64,000 nucleotides of DNA from Zasmidium citrigriseum (lineage: Eukaryota; Ascomycota; Dothideomycetes; Mycosphaerellales; Mycosphaerellaceae): contig NHNW01000042.1 of NCBI GenBank assembly GCA_002786025.1, positions 124,001 through 188,000 of the forward strand, given 5' to 3'. Positions 52,177-64,000 of the stretch are shown here, piece by piece (the stretch's first letter is position 1; each line of letters starts with the position of its first letter). Made by a program: the position numbers and the translations under genes. Below the pieces are notes generated by a model. The model ran no database searches. It saw only the letters and a program-made list of their open reading frames with translations, and was not told the DNA's origin.

Positions 52177-52216
52177 AGATCTAATCTGATCAGATCTACA
52201 TCCCCGTTCTTATGTA
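52177..52216 (-). promoter_or_regulatory. AGATCT palindrome and TATA-like box upstream of copy B
   Basis: A 21-bp near-palindrome (52177-52197) with AGATCT at both ends and TGATCA-like centre lies 61 bp before the ATG; a degenerate TACATAAG box stands beyond it at about 52208-52215. The order matches copy A. Confidence 0.55.
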
Positions 52217-54614
52217 CCAAGTCAAGCCGTGACGCATCATACCTGTTTACAAGTCATCAATTGCCTCCATGCCGATTTTGGTAGGCCATTCGAAGCTATA
52301 ACCCATCAAGGGATCGTCTACGGAGAAATACTTCTGCCATGTGGACTCCTCACTGCTAGCTGGCCAGTGGCATTGCTTGTGCTTCCTTCTTCTCTGAGCC
52401 AAGTGTTCCTTTTGACGTCACGATAGCTGTTTCAATATGCAATCGATTCTTTCACCGGCTTCTTTGACAACGAATTAGCCATTGAGCCGAAAGGAACCAA
52501 CAGGTCGAGACCCAGAAATTACCGTATTTGGAAGGAGTGAGTCTTGATCTGATAAGATTGATAAGCCACTAGCGTGGGTTGATAAGCGCATGTGCAGCCG
52601 ATCGCCTGAAGTAGTCGATTTTTGAGCGTGCATCTTGCGAGTCGTGCAGTTGAGTGGAAGTGTTATCCATATATTTCCACGGAGCGAGGTTCCGCGAGCA
52701 AGAGGGTGTGTCTTCGGTGTTCCGGTTCAAATGGAAGATTCCACCAGCTATCCTCGAATCTTTCGACAACGACTGATAGTTTGGCAAGTCTTTCGACGAA
52801 TCTGAAATTTGAACCAGTTAGTAGACAGCTGGAATTCTGGAACAAGAGGGTAGTGCAACTGTCTTGTTGCTCAAGAGTCTTAAGTCAACGATCGTAGACA
52901 GGGACGAGCCGAATAGTTTTCGCTGGTAGGCCGGGGTATCTATGGTATTTACACTCGACATACGTAGCCGGGATCGTCCGTACATGGCCATCAATGCCCG
53001 AGTTATGACCATTTGCAGCAGGTCTCATCTGTGTGATACGGCTTGCCCAAGGGTGCTCGACTGAGAATCATATTCGTGGAATGAAGTCAATAGACGACCT
53101 TAATCAGCGGGTCTTTCGTCCTGGATCCTTCCGCATAGTGTTGTACCAGCTATTTCACCCGGGATCTGACACCACAGTCAGCTTTCCTACGCGGTCTCAC
53201 TACTTCGAAGATGCTGTGCTCTCGGCATATCTGATGATGTCCTGTTCACCGATGCGTCCTGCAAGAAACTATCTCTGCCTGAGCCCGGAGAAGTGGCAGG
53301 TACTGCATATCCTCGCGTGTTCTTTTTGCTTCCCCCGATGTGGCCCAGATGCTCCTTGCTCTTTCTGTCCTCAGACCGCCTTTTGATCAGTTGAGCGCTC
53401 GCGTGTCCTCCATCGCAGCTCAAATCTGAGGCTTGCTGACAGCCGAAGGCTTAGGTCGAGATGTCTCACTCTGTGGTAGACTTTCGCGTGGCTCGATGCT
53501 GGTGTTCTCTCGCCGGGATGGAGCTGTTGACAAGTGTGGTTGAGTTCGACATGATCCGTGCGCGTGAACTTCACCTTTCCCTCTCACGCCCACGATGTCT
53601 ACTCAGACGCCGGGTCATCGTGCTTCCAGGCCACGATGGTCGTCCGACACGGTCACATATCATTCGCGCCATCATCTCCGTCCTTGAGAGCTCTGCTGAG
53701 CTCCCGATGAGCTCTTCAGTGCCCTGGCCGAGGCAGCAGACGCTGCAATCCCCTCGCCGCGTATGGCTGTGGGCGGCACCAGAGCTATGGCAGCAGGTGA
53801 CCTGGCTCAGGATGCCGGCTTACAGACACCAATGCGGAAGCTGAGAAGTGTTGCGCAGGCGAGAGTTGGCGTGGCTCGACGACGTCCCATCTTCGCCATT
53901 TCGGTCTCCGCTCCGCAGGTCTAGCCAAGCTGCATGGGAGCACACTTGCTAGCTGCAGCACCCGCAAACACCTGCGTTTGTGACGATCGAGGTTAGGGAA
54001 ATTGGTGGTATGGTCGTCGTCGAAATAAGACACGCTGCAGTGCTGGGAGGACCCGGTTCGCAGCGGCTGTGCCTGTAACACGGCGGTTGCTGTCAGGCAC
54101 ACAGACGAGGCCATTCGACGGCCTTGCGACTTCCACAGCATCCTGAAACACGGCATCACCTCGCCGATCCCGCGTCCCCGCGGCTTATTCAAGCCTCCAT
54201 CGTCACCATGGCCGTCTCCTTCACATGATTGGACCCTCCAACGTGCATGAAACTCACATGCACCGAACAGCTTCAGAAAGTTTGCTGATCTATCCGCAGG
54301 GTTCGCCTCTCTGTCCTTTACCACCGCCACCAGCAGACTGTTACTGCAAGTGAAGTAGGGCGCCTTCCTTTTCATTCACTCTTCCGCTTTTTCAGCTTTC
54401 GGTCTATGCTCCTTCACCAGCGCCGCTATTGTTAAGCCAGCAGCGCCCCGCGACAATAGGCGTGGTTGGTGCACCTTCAGTGAAGGAGGCCGCGCAAGTC
54501 GTGGCATTATTGCATTATTTGCAGCGTTACGCTCTTCTACTCAACTGAAGCATTTTTCTTTCCTTGCCCATCCAACGAAAGGACACCACAGACGCACGAT
54601 ACGAAACGGAGAAC
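52217..54614. other. Long intergenic stretch, no supported gene
   Basis: About 2.4 kb. Frames of 80-195 codons occur on both strands (for example 53033-53386 plus and 53785-54375 minus), without domains, signal peptides or fitting splice sites. No repeats or RIP signature are seen. Confidence 0.4.
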
Positions 54615-56197
54615 ATGGTATCCTTCCTCGCCACCGCGACGGCGCTGCTTGCAGCTGGTCTGCAGTTCGCCACCGCCGTTCAAATCGATGTCAACAATGT
54701 CGACTCCATCAAGGCGGCCGCGCGCACTTTGGCCTTTGGTGTTCAGAGCTGGTACCATAACAATGTGACTGGAACTCCAGCGACTGCCGTCGGTACCCTT
54801 CCGGCTCCTCTTTACTGGTGGGAGGCTGGCGCGGTGTGGGGAGGCATGATCGACTACTGGGCGTACACCAACGATACGAGTTACAACGCCGTCACGACAC
54901 AGGCTTTGATGGCACAGGTCGGCCCCAACTTCAACTACATGCCGCCAGCCTACTTCACTAGCCTGGGTAATGACGATCAAGCATTCTGGGCACTCGCGGT
55001 CCTTTCAGCTCAAGAATACGGCTTTCCGGTCCCTCAGGGTCAGAAGAGCACCTTGTGGCTCGACCTCGCCAAAGCTGTTTTCGATTCGCAGACTCCGCGC
55101 TGGGAGACAGCACACTGCAATGGCGGTCTGAGATGGCAGATCTTCGAATCGAACAAGGGCTGGGACTACAAGAATAGCATTTCAAACGGCGGGCTGTTCC
55201 AGATGGCTGCTCGTCTGGCTCGCTACACCGGCAACCAGGTAAGAAGTGAAGGGCGGAGGCCATCTGGATGTGTCTAAGACGTTTGCTGACCTTCCGTTTT
55301 TTTCCCCTTGAAGACGTACATTGACTGGGCAGCCAAAAGCTGGGACTGGATGTCCGCAATCGGCCTCATTTCCCCAGAATATGAAGTTTTTGACGGTGCC
55401 GACGACCTGAAGAATTGCTCAGAGCTCGATCACACGCAGTGGAGTTACAATCCGGCGATGCTCATCTACGGAACTTCGATGCTTGCCAACCTCACCAACG
55501 AGCAGGTCTGGAAGGATCGCACGAACGGACTGCTGACCTCGATTGAGAAATCCTTCTTCTCTCCGTATAAGAATGGAACACAGAACATGTGAGTACAGCT
55601 TCGGAGCCTCAGTTGGGGATGCTAACGTGGAGAAGCATGTACGAGCAAGCGTGTGAGCCCTTGAACACGTGCAACGACGACCAATTCTCTTTCAAGGCTT
55701 ACCTCTCTCGATGGCTTGCTAAGTCAGCAGTCGTCTACCCGTCCATCGCTCCAAACGTTCGCAAGTACCTGGCCGCATCCGCGCAGGCTGCATGCAAGTC
55801 CTGCACCGGCGGAGATAATGGCCAGACATGCGGTCAAAAGTGGTATGTCAACGGATACGACGGTAGATACGGCGTTGGACAGGAGCTATCGGCCATGGAG
55901 ACTGTCCAAGCCCTTCTCTTGCTGGATGAGGCCTCTCGAAAGGTTCCGCGGCACGAGGCCAACGTTAAGATCAAGGTCGTTCCGGTCACGAGTACGTTCC
56001 CGCTAACTCCCCCAACGAGCACTTCCACATCACCTAGAGCCTCTCCTGATTCATCTTCGCCATCATCTACATCAAGGTCTGGCAATACTAATGTAGCTAC
56101 TAGAGCCTCGGACGCGAAAGGCAGGTCGTGGACGTCGGTCGGCGGATCGATTGTCGCAATGATGGTGTTTGGGGGAGGGTTTGGACTTCTGCGATGA
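54615..56197 (+). CDS. GPI-anchored GH76 endo-alpha-1,6-mannanase-like protein (Dcw1/Dfg5 family)
   Basis: Three exons: 54615-55238, 55314-55588, 55636-56197; introns are 75 and 47 bp; 486 residues. It has a signal peptide (MVSFLATATALLAAGLQFAT), LYWWEAGAVWGGMIDYW, the GH76 catalytic Asp pair in GNDDQAFWALAVLSAQE (D120-D121), HCNGGLRWQIF and YDGRYGVGQELSAMETVQALL. The C-terminus is a Ser/Thr/Pro-rich stalk and a hydrophobic tail (SIVAMMVFGGGFGLL) typical of GPI attachment. Fungal Dcw1/Dfg5 proteins act at the plasma membrane and transfer GPI-proteins to the cell wall glucan by cleaving their glycan. All key segments are intact. Confidence 0.92.
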
Positions 56198-56562
56198 CTA
56201 TAGCGTCAATGAGCTGGAATATTGGAACAGTACAGCACTCGAGCATAGTCTTTGAGTTAGCGTTAAGCATTAGCAAATGAATGAAAGCGTCATGAAGTGA
56301 ATGTTTCAACGAGCACGTGACTGTCCGGCGCCACTTGCAGCTTCCGAGAACTGGCCGACGATGACCACTTCCGATCAAGCCAACTCGCACCTCTCTTGCC
56401 TCTCAACTGCAACAGTGCTCTGCACTGCTCAACCAACATTCCATTTCACTCATACAGGCGGTCGACGGCGTCTGAGATATTGTTTCCATCCATCAGCCCT
56501 TCTGAGCGTCCTTTCGTTCCACCAGCGGCCAGTCCGCACTACCGAGAGCCGCAATCGCCAGC
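56198..56562. other. Intergenic region upstream of yme1
   Basis: 365 bases between the GH76 gene and yme1; nothing is recognised. Confidence 0.4.
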
Positions 56563-59082
56563 ATGGCGTTCGCGCCGATGAGCGCAACCCAAATCGCCGC
56601 GGCGACGACTGAGATGTGGCCGTCGATGGTGAACGTGCTGGCGGCACCGTTGAGAGGAGCAGGGAAGAGCGTGGCGAGTGCTAGTCTGAGACATCAAACA
56701 CCGGCCAGACCGCAGCCATCGCAGCAAGAGAAGGGCCTTGGACAAGTGCAGGCAGAACGACCTTCATTACCGGACTACATGGCATCAGTACCGCTATCGG
56801 TGCTGAGACCGAGCATGGCATCCCCCTCAGCGCTGCAAGGCGGCTACTCGACATCTTCCATGCTTTCAGCCATGCCACGAGGCACTCTACGATACGCATC
56901 TCCGGTCACGAGATCATTCTCATCCTTCTCCTCAACATCGCGATCATTCTCTACAACTACTAGACTTGGACCTTTCACTCTACGAGCGCCGCCAAAGACT
57001 AGCTTCGTCGGATTCAATCAGCAGCGATCCATCTTTGGCACATCATGGGGTAGCAACTCTCAGAGCAATCGGAATATACTTGCGCATATGGAACAGACGG
57101 CGAATAACAATCCGGGCAGTGCGACTGCGCAGAATGCCTTCTACCAGGCGTTGCTGCGTGCCAATATGCCTGAGATTGTTGTGGAGAGATACCAGACTGG
57201 ACGCTACGCTACGAATCCGGCTACCGAACAGGCTTTCCAAAAGGCACTCGAGCGGATAGGAGCTGCAGAGGTTGGGGGTGCTGGTGTTGGAAGCATGGCA
57301 GGGCGAATCCCGGCTGGACAGAGCAACACCATGAGCAACGAACAACTCCAGGCTATCGGTCAGGCTGTTTCGGCGAAGACACAAGGCGGCAATGTCAGCA
57401 TCTCCAAGCAAGGCTCGGGTGCGAAGAACGAGCCTCTGTATGTGGTTGTCGACGAGAGCATGGGCAGCACCATCTTCAAGTGGGTCAAGTTCTTGTTGAT
57501 CTTTGGTCTCATCGGATACTGCGCACTGGTCGTCTTCACGCTGCTTGTCGAGGCAACGGGCGTGCTGAAGAAGGTTGGTGGCGCACAGAATGCGGAAGCC
57601 AAGCCAGAACTTCAGAACACCCGGTTCACCGACGTCCATGGCTGCGAAGAGGCAAAGGAGGAACTGCAAGAGCTAGTCGAATTCTTGAAAGCACCAGAAA
57701 AGTTTAGCACACTTGGCGGCAAGCTTCCGAAGGGTGTCCTGCTCGTTGGTCCTCCAGGTACTGGAAAGACGCTTCTCGCCCGCGCTGTTGCTGGAGAAGC
57801 TGGTGTCCCATTCTTCTACATGTCTGGATCTGAGTTCGATGAGGTATATGTCGGTGTGGGGGCCAAGCGTGTTCGCGACCTCTTTGCCGCTGCCAGAGCG
57901 AAGAGCCCGGCCATTATCTTCATCGACGAACTGGATGCCATTGGCAGCAAGCGACACGAGAGGGACGCCGCATACGCCAAGCAGACGCTCAATCAGCTGC
58001 TCACCGAACTCGACGGTTTCGATCAGAACTCCAATGTCATCATCATTGGTGCCACCAACTTCCCGCAGTCTCTCGACAAAGCTCTCACTCGCCCTGGCCG
58101 TTTCGACCGCAACGTTGTTGTCCCGCTTCCCGATGTCCGAGGCCGCATTGCCATTCTCAAGCATCATCTCAAGAACATCCGCACTGACGGTACTGTAGAC
58201 CCAGCCATCATCGCCCGTGGATGCCCTGGCTTCTCTGGCGCCGAGCTTGAGAACGTTGTCAACCAAGCTGCAGTCCGCGCGTCAAAGAACAAGCAGCAGA
58301 AAGTTACCATCGACGATTTGACCTGGGCCAAGGACAAGATTCTGATGGGTGCCGAGCGAAGAAGCGCAGTCATCCAGCAAAAGGACAAGCTCATGACTGC
58401 ATACCACGAGGGCGGTCATGCGCTTGTTGCCATGTTGACCGAGGCATCGACACCACTCTACAAGGCCACCATCATGCCGAGAGGACATGCTTTGGGTATC
58501 ACCCAGATGTTGCCCGAGCTGGACAAGGTCAGCGAGACCAAGAAGGAAATCATGGCTCAGATTGATGTTTGCATGGGTGGCAAGGTTGCCGAGGAGCTCA
58601 TCTACGGTGCCGAAAATGTCACCACGGGAGCGAGCTCAGATATCACGAACGCTACGAGACTGGCATACATGATGGTGACGCAGGCTGGCATGAGCGAAGC
58701 ACTGGGGAATATCGATCTCTCATCCGACTATGCACGCCTCTCAAGCGAAACCAAGCAGCAGATTGAGCATGAAGTACGACGGTTAGTGGAAGAAGGACGC
58801 GAACGCGCTCTCAAGCTTCTCACGACGAATCGCGAAGGACTCGACAGACTAGCCACTGCGCTGGTCGAGTACGAGACGCTTTCCAAGGAAGAGATGGAGA
58901 AGGTCGTGCGTGGGGAGAAGTTGACGGACAAGATCAAGGTCGACGTCGACACGCCGGTCAAGGTGCCCGACGGAATGAAGACGCCGCCTCCCTTTGGTCT
59001 TCCTTCGCCTGGTGGCAGTTCAGGAGGCAGCCCGGAGCCGCCGAGCGATGGTGGAGCACCCTACCCAGCCGGCAGTCCCTAG
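56563..59082 (+). CDS. yme1: Mitochondrial i-AAA protease Yme1 (FtsH family)
   Basis: Intronless, 839 residues. The Arg/Ser-rich N-terminal ~160 residues fit a mitochondrial presequence. One transmembrane segment ([20 protein letters not shown], about 310-330) precedes the AAA domain: Walker A GPPGTGKT (396-403), Walker [12 protein letters not shown] (D455-E456), second-region motif TRPGRFDR. The M41 protease domain has HEGGH (615-619) and the third zinc ligand in a DI-type helix ([10 protein letters not shown]). A single TM, in contrast to two in the m-AAA proteins, and [12 protein letters not shown] place it with Yme1, which faces the intermembrane space and degrades inner-membrane and intermembrane-space proteins. 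The C-terminal Pro/Gly/Ser tail is unusual in length. Confidence 0.94.
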   Translation: MAFAPMSATQIAAATTEMWPSMVNVLAAPLRGAGKSVASASLRHQTPARPQPSQQEKGLGQVQAERPSLPDYMASVPLSVLRPSMASPSALQGGYSTSSMLSAMPRGTLRYASPVTRSFSSFSSTSRSFSTTTRLGPFTLRAPPKTSFVGFNQQRSIFGTSWGSNSQSNRNILAHMEQTANNNPGSATAQNAFYQALLRANMPEIVVERYQTGRYATNPATEQAFQKALERIGAAEVGGAGVGSMAGRIPAGQSNTMSNEQLQAIGQAVSAKTQGGNVSISKQGSGAKNEPLYVVVDESMGSTIFKWVKFLLIFGLIGYCALVVFTLLVEATGVLKKVGGAQNAEAKPELQNTRFTDVHGCEEAKEELQELVEFLKAPEKFSTLGGKLPKGVLLVGPPGTGKTLLARAVAGEAGVPFFYMSGSEFDEVYVGVGAKRVRDLFAAARAKSPAIIFIDELDAIGSKRHERDAAYAKQTLNQLLTELDGFDQNSNVIIIGATNFPQSLDKALTRPGRFDRNVVVPLPDVRGRIAILKHHLKNIRTDGTVDPAIIARGCPGFSGAELENVVNQAAVRASKNKQQKVTIDDLTWAKDKILMGAERRSAVIQQKDKLMTAYHEGGHALVAMLTEASTPLYKATIMPRGHALGITQMLPELDKVSETKKEIMAQIDVCMGGKVAEELIYGAENVTTGASSDITNATRLAYMMVTQAGMSEALGNIDLSSDYARLSSETKQQIEHEVRRLVEEGRERALKLLTTNREGLDRLATALVEYETLSKEEMEKVVRGEKLTDKIKVDVDTPVKVPDGMKTPPPFGLPSPGGSSGGSPEPPSDGGAPYPAGSP

Positions 59083-60013
59083 TACGAATGCGACGAGAGG
59101 GATGTATAAATATGCAAGAATGCCAGAGTCGCAAAAGACTTGTCCGAGGCGCTACGCTGTCGTCATTGCCAGACGGAACAAACGGACCTCCATCAGGGGC
59201 TGAAGCACAACACTCGCTCGCTCCGACTGGATCGATGAGGCGGACGGCACCCGGACACGGTGTGGTATCTTGGAAAAGCATGGAGCTGAGCGAATGAGCG
59301 AGCGTTTGATCGAATGCATCAGCGGTTCCTTTTGTATTGAATAGCAGAGCAGCGAGCTAGATGATGAAATCCAAACAGTCACAACTTCGAAGGCGCAGCA
59401 GCTGGCACCGTAAGGCAGCAAGCCCGTTGGTGCCTAGCGAGCTGGGTATTTAAACGATCAGAAGCAATCTCTACCGTAGTCTCTCTCTCGCCTTTCTCTT
59501 CAATCTACAGTGTTTTGGGAGACGGTCGTTATTGTGAAATTGGTGACAATCTGTGAACGAGTGAATGTCGTGAGGTTGCTGCGGTCCTGTTCTGTGCTGA
59601 GTAAATGCGGCGGCCCGTGCGCATTCCACCCAGCCGCTGATTGGGCAGAGCTTGCCAGCGCACTTCTCTTCGCCCTTCGCGTCTCTCGCTCCCAAACCCA
59701 TCACCACCCACGCCCTCTCCTTACCACTGTCCTTTCCCATTGCGCGCGCTGCGGCTGCATTCGAGGACGGCCGGCTGGTGAATGGCGCGTTGCATGTGAA
59801 TCTGCGACACGGCGAGTCATCTTCTCTGGGCCCGCCCCCCGCGACCTTCTTCTTCAACCACCCACCACCCACCTTCGACCTCGCACATACGCGACATCGA
59901 CCCGATTGACGCGCGACGACCAGCGACCCGCACACTAAACATACATCAAAACCGCATACTGCGCGCATACACCCTTTCTCACTGACGCGGCGCCCGCGAC
60001 ACGCCCCATCAAG
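59083..60013. other. Intergenic region upstream of the nucleoporin gene
   Basis: About 930 bases. The last 200 bases are C-rich and CAT/CGAC-rich like a fungal 5' leader. No gene is supported. Confidence 0.4.
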
Positions 60014-63000
60014 ATGTCGTTCGGCTTCGGCAGCGGTAACACCTCCGGGGGCTTTGGAGGCTTTGGCAACTCTGGCTCAGGAGGTTTCGGCTCGACGAAT
60101 AACAACACCTCGAACACCGGCTCGCTATTCGGCGGCGGAAATACCAATAACACGACTGCCTCGACTGGCGGTTTTGGTAGTGGTGGATTCGGCTCGACCA
60201 ACACCAATTCGCCGTTCGGTGCGAAGCCCAGTGGAGGCTTTGGTGCGCCGGCGACCACGAGCAGTAGCAGTCTGTTTGGTGCCGGTACGAGCACGAGTGG
60301 AGGATTTGGAGGCGGAGGGTTTGGAAGTAATAATACGAGTGGAGGATTTGGAGGGGGAAATACTGGTGGAGGTAAGTTGGTATTCTTCGAGGTGGTTTCT
60401 GGCTCTGCGAGGAGGTGGTCCCTTGGACATTATGGCTGCTGCTATTTGCTGCTGGAATTGCATTCAGCTTCATTTGCACTTGCAGACATTGTGGACATGT
60501 GGCCATCTGCCTTGAAGAAGCCTCTATTCTAATCACCAGGACATACACTGACTCGAGTCTAGGATTATTTGGCGCGAACAAGCCAGCAACGACGGGCGGA
60601 TTCGGCTCAACCAACACCGGCGGCTCTGTCTTTGGCGGAGGAAGCACGACTGGTGGATTTGGCAGCACGACCAACAACACATCAGGCGGAGGCCTGTTCG
60701 GCAGCAACACGAATACCAGCACAGGAGGTTTTGGATCAACCAACACCGGCACAACTGGCGGATTCGGTGGTTTTGGCGCATCAGCCCCAGCGACCAGCAA
60801 CAATGGCACGGCTGGCACACCATTCCAGGCCACTTCAGAGAAGGATGGAACTTCTAACCAGACTTCGCAATACCAATCCATCACGATGCAGGCACCTTAC
60901 CAGAGCAAGAGCTTTGAGGAGCTGAGAGTAGAAGACTACATGCAGGGACGACGCTACGGCAATACCAATGGCCAGGCTGGTAGCTTCGGCCAGTCCACTG
61001 GATTCGGCGGAAGCGTATTCGGCAACAACCAGAATCAGAACACATCCGGCACGACTTCTCTGTTCGGTAACAACAACCAGCAGCAGCAGTCCGGGAGCAG
61101 CACATTTGGTGGATTCGGCAACAACCAAAACACGAGCTCAACGACGGGCGGTTTTGGGAGCACGAACACGAGTGGTGGCGGCCTGTTTGGTGCTCAGAAG
61201 CCACTCGGAGGAGGATTTGGCCAGACTCAGACGTCCAACACGACGACCGGCGGTTTTGGAAGCACAGCTGGCAATACTGGCGGCGGTCTGTTTGGCAGCA
61301 ATTCTGGAGGATTTGGTGCCAATAACACATCCAACACGGGAGGAGGCTTATTCGGCTCGAACAACCAGCAGCAGAACAAGCCTGCACTCGGCGGATTCGG
61401 TTCTACCACAAACAACACCAGCACGTTTGGCAACAACCAGAGCTCAGGCGGAGGCGGTCTGTTCGGAAGCAGCACCAACAATACCAACACAGGTGGGGGC
61501 TTGTTCGGTGCAAACCAGAACCAGCAACAGTCTGGAAATGCTTTCGGCAGCAACACTTCGGGTGGCGGTCTCTTCGGCGCGCAGAACCAAAACAAGCCCG
61601 CTAGAGGTCTCTTTGGAAGCAGCACGACCAACACCAACACTGGCGGCGGGCTCTTCGGCTCGAACAATCAGAACCAGAATCAGCAGCCGGGTGGTCTCTT
61701 TGGTTCGAGTCAACAGAACAACAACACTGGAGGTGGCCTATTCGGCGCGAACAACCAGAACAAGCCAGCCACGAACAGTCTGTTTGGAAACAGCACTACG
61801 AACACCAACACAGGCGGCGGCGGTCTTTTTGGCGCGAACCAGAATCAGCAGCAGCAGTCTGGTGGCCTTTTCGGAAACAACCAAAACACCGGCGGAAGCT
61901 CGTTGTTTGGGGGCAACCAGAACAAGCCTGCAGGTTCCAGCTTGTTCGGCGGTAGCACTTCGAACACCGGTGGCAATAGCCTCTTCGGCGGGAGCCTAGG
62001 CCAGAATAACCAGAATCAACAGAGCACTTCTGGCGGCAGCTTGTTTGGCGGTATGGGCCAGAGCAACCAGAACCAGCTCCAAAACAACAACTCCCTCTTC
62101 GGCGGGAACTTCAACCAGAGTCAGAACCAGACACCGCAGAATAACCAGCTGCACGCGAGTCTGACCATGTCTCCATACGGCAACGACCAGCTCTTTGGTT
62201 CTCTGGCTCAAACATCGACACCGGTTGGTCCGCTTGCTACGCCGCTCAACGGTGCGAGACCGACTGCCTCGAAGACTCCAAGCTTGTTGTCGAGCACGAG
62301 ATTGAACTCGCCCATCTACACTCCAAGAGCCAGCACCATGAACCGTACTGGCACATACGGCCTCACGAGCTCTGCCTTTGGCACCCCAGGATCCGCGTTC
62401 TCAACCAGCCTGACTCCAGCTCAGAGCAGCCTACTGAAGCCTTCTGGCAGTCTCGGCAGTGCCCTCACCAGTCGCCTTTCTAAGAGCATGAGCATGAACA
62501 ATCTGCGGGCTGACGGTACTCCTCGAGAAGGCGAGAGCTTGCTGCGTCCTATCCCAGGCAGTGCTTCAAGCAAGTATCTCCAGTCGGGCAGCATGCGCAA
62601 GCTTGTTATCGACCGAAGCCTGCGTATGGATCTCTTCGCGCCTCCAGAGGAGCAGACGCCCGGTGCCGAGAGAAAGAACAGTGTCAGATTCGAGGAGACG
62701 GTCAATCAACAGTCGACGCCCCGTGAGTCGACTGCTTCTCCAAACGACGGCAACGCTCTTGTGCGGACCGAAGAACCTGAAGAGAACCCCTCACCTGCCC
62801 TGTACAGACCATCAGCACCACGACCCCGTGCACAGGCGAACGGAACGCCAGAGATGCAGCAGGTCAGCGGAAACGGCTCTTTGTCCACTGTTCAAGAAGA
62901 CGACGAGACGCGCCGGACAGTCTCGGCGCCTGCGACGAAGCAGCCGTCAGAAAAGGTCGCGGATAAGGGTCTCATCGTTGGCAACTACTGGACGAAGCCG

Positions 63001-64000
63001 CCTTTGAAAGATCTCAAGAACATGTCCCGCAAGCAGCTTGAGAAGGTCGGAAACTTCCAGGTCGGCCGTGAAGGTGTGGGTTACATCGAGTTTGGCAATG
63101 TCGACCTCAGCAAGACAGAGCTCGATGATATCTGCGGGAAGATCTGCGTGTTCAAGCAGCGGTCCGTTACCGTCTATCCTACCGAGCAAGAGAAGCCACC
63201 GGTTGGTCAGGGCTTGAACGTCCCCAGCACCATCCACCTGGAGCACTCGTACCCCAAGAACATCGGCACGAGAAAGGCTGTGATGGCAGGCAGTGGCCCT
63301 GCTTACGAGAAGCACATTCGGAGGCTGAAGAGACTGGAAGGCAGTACTTTCAAGGACTACAACCCACAGACCGGCGTCTGGACCTTCACTGTCGAGCACT
63401 ACACGACCTACGGACTGGACGAAGAGGACGAGACCGAAGACATGGACTTTGAGCAGGAGTCAAGCGGACTCAGCGACCCACCGGAAGATGAGACGATGCA
63501 GAGCATGGAGTCGGCGAACGGCACCGGAGAGGTTGACGACACCTTCGAGTTCAAGATCCAGAGCAGACGGTCGCAGCAGTCCAACATCTCTGCGTCAGCA
63601 GGCCCACATGTCCCTGGCGGATTCGAAGAGCCCGACGAGTCTCGCTTTGTCACGAAGTACGATCACGGAGACTACATGAATGATGCGATGGGTGATGAGA
63701 CTATGATGTCTGGAGGTCTTGGTCCTGTCGATGAGGATCCTTTCAACTCACCAGGAGGTGCGGTGCAGGCCCCGTCTCCAGGCGCCTATGAGCGCTATCA
63801 TTCCAGTATGGCGCTTGACGAAGATACTGGCGCTGTTGAGATTGCTGAGGAGACGCAGGACGAGCCGGAACCCGAGCCCGAGCTTCCAGGTTCTTTTATT
63901 GAAGAACCCAAGCTCCTGCGATCCATCCTCAAGCCCACCCCTGGATTCTCCGCGTTCGCCTCGCCAGAGAAGCTAGCTACCGACAGCTGGGAAGAGCAAC
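60014..64000 (+). CDS. nup145: Nucleoporin Nup145/Nup98-Nup96 precursor, 5' part
   Basis: Two exons in the window: 60014-60371 and from 60563 past the right edge, with a 191-bp intron; at least 1265 residues, C-terminus missing. Residues 1-210 and 260-700 are FG and GLFG repeats (SLFG, GGLFGS, GGFGST), the permeability barrier of the nuclear pore. SKSFEELRVEDYMQGRR (about 234-250) is the GLEBS motif that binds Gle2/Rae1. A Nup98 autoproteolytic domain runs from VGNYWTKPPLKDL to TFTVEHYTTYGLD. In Nup98/Nup145N proteins the self-cleavage point is HF|S; here it reads HY|T (residues 1065-1067, 63397-63405). After it comes an acidic linker and the start of the Nup96/Nup145C part. The scaffold half lies outside. 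Confidence 0.93.

Overview
The window is nuclear DNA of a filamentous ascomycete (Pezizomycotina). The evidence is many short spliceosomal introns of about 47-62 bp with GT-AG ends and CTAAC/CTGAC-type branch sites, a velvet-domain regulator, a Zn2Cys6 transcription factor, F-box-like LPAELRN proteins, and a DNA transposon whose body has lost almost every CpA and TpG, the mark of repeat-induced point mutation (RIP). A dothideomycete is my best guess from the gene types and base composition, but this is inference. No tRNA, rRNA, CRISPR array or bacterial-type operon was seen.

Left part, 0-30 kb, is mainly housekeeping and regulation. It holds a GNAT acetyltransferase, an RBR-type ubiquitin ligase, a velvet protein, a 2.7-kb hAT element (4736-7458), a DUF7918-like protein, the SAGA subunit Spt8, an Hrr1/SAD-3/ZNFX1-type RNA-silencing helicase, three adjacent F-box-like genes and a second RBR protein. 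Then come a peroxisomal CoA ligase, a short-chain dehydrogenase and a 2OG-Fe(II) oxygenase side by side, which could be a small metabolic cluster, and finally the autophagy E2 enzyme Atg3.

Middle part, 32-53 kb, is gene-poor and rich in secreted proteins. It contains a small coiled-coil protein, a secreted 133-residue protein, a proline-rich coiled-coil protein, a Cys/Tyr/Asn/Pro-repeat secreted protein with a Kex2-type cut before a Trp-rich tail, a 711-residue secreted protein, an HExxH secreted protease, another F-box-like gene and a Zn2Cys6 regulator. It also has two tandem genes for very small six-cysteine secreted peptides (51070-51305 and 51886-52115). Each is split by one intron, so simple reading-frame searches miss the cysteine-rich half; they share the intron position, the exact cysteine spacing and a promoter palindrome. 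I consider this pair the best candidate for an undescribed system here.

Right part, 54-64 kb, returns to housekeeping: a GPI-anchored GH76 cell-wall enzyme, the mitochondrial i-AAA protease Yme1, and the start of the Nup145/Nup98-96 nucleoporin, which runs off the window. Gene structures were built by hand from splice signals and reading-frame continuity; no database search was possible.
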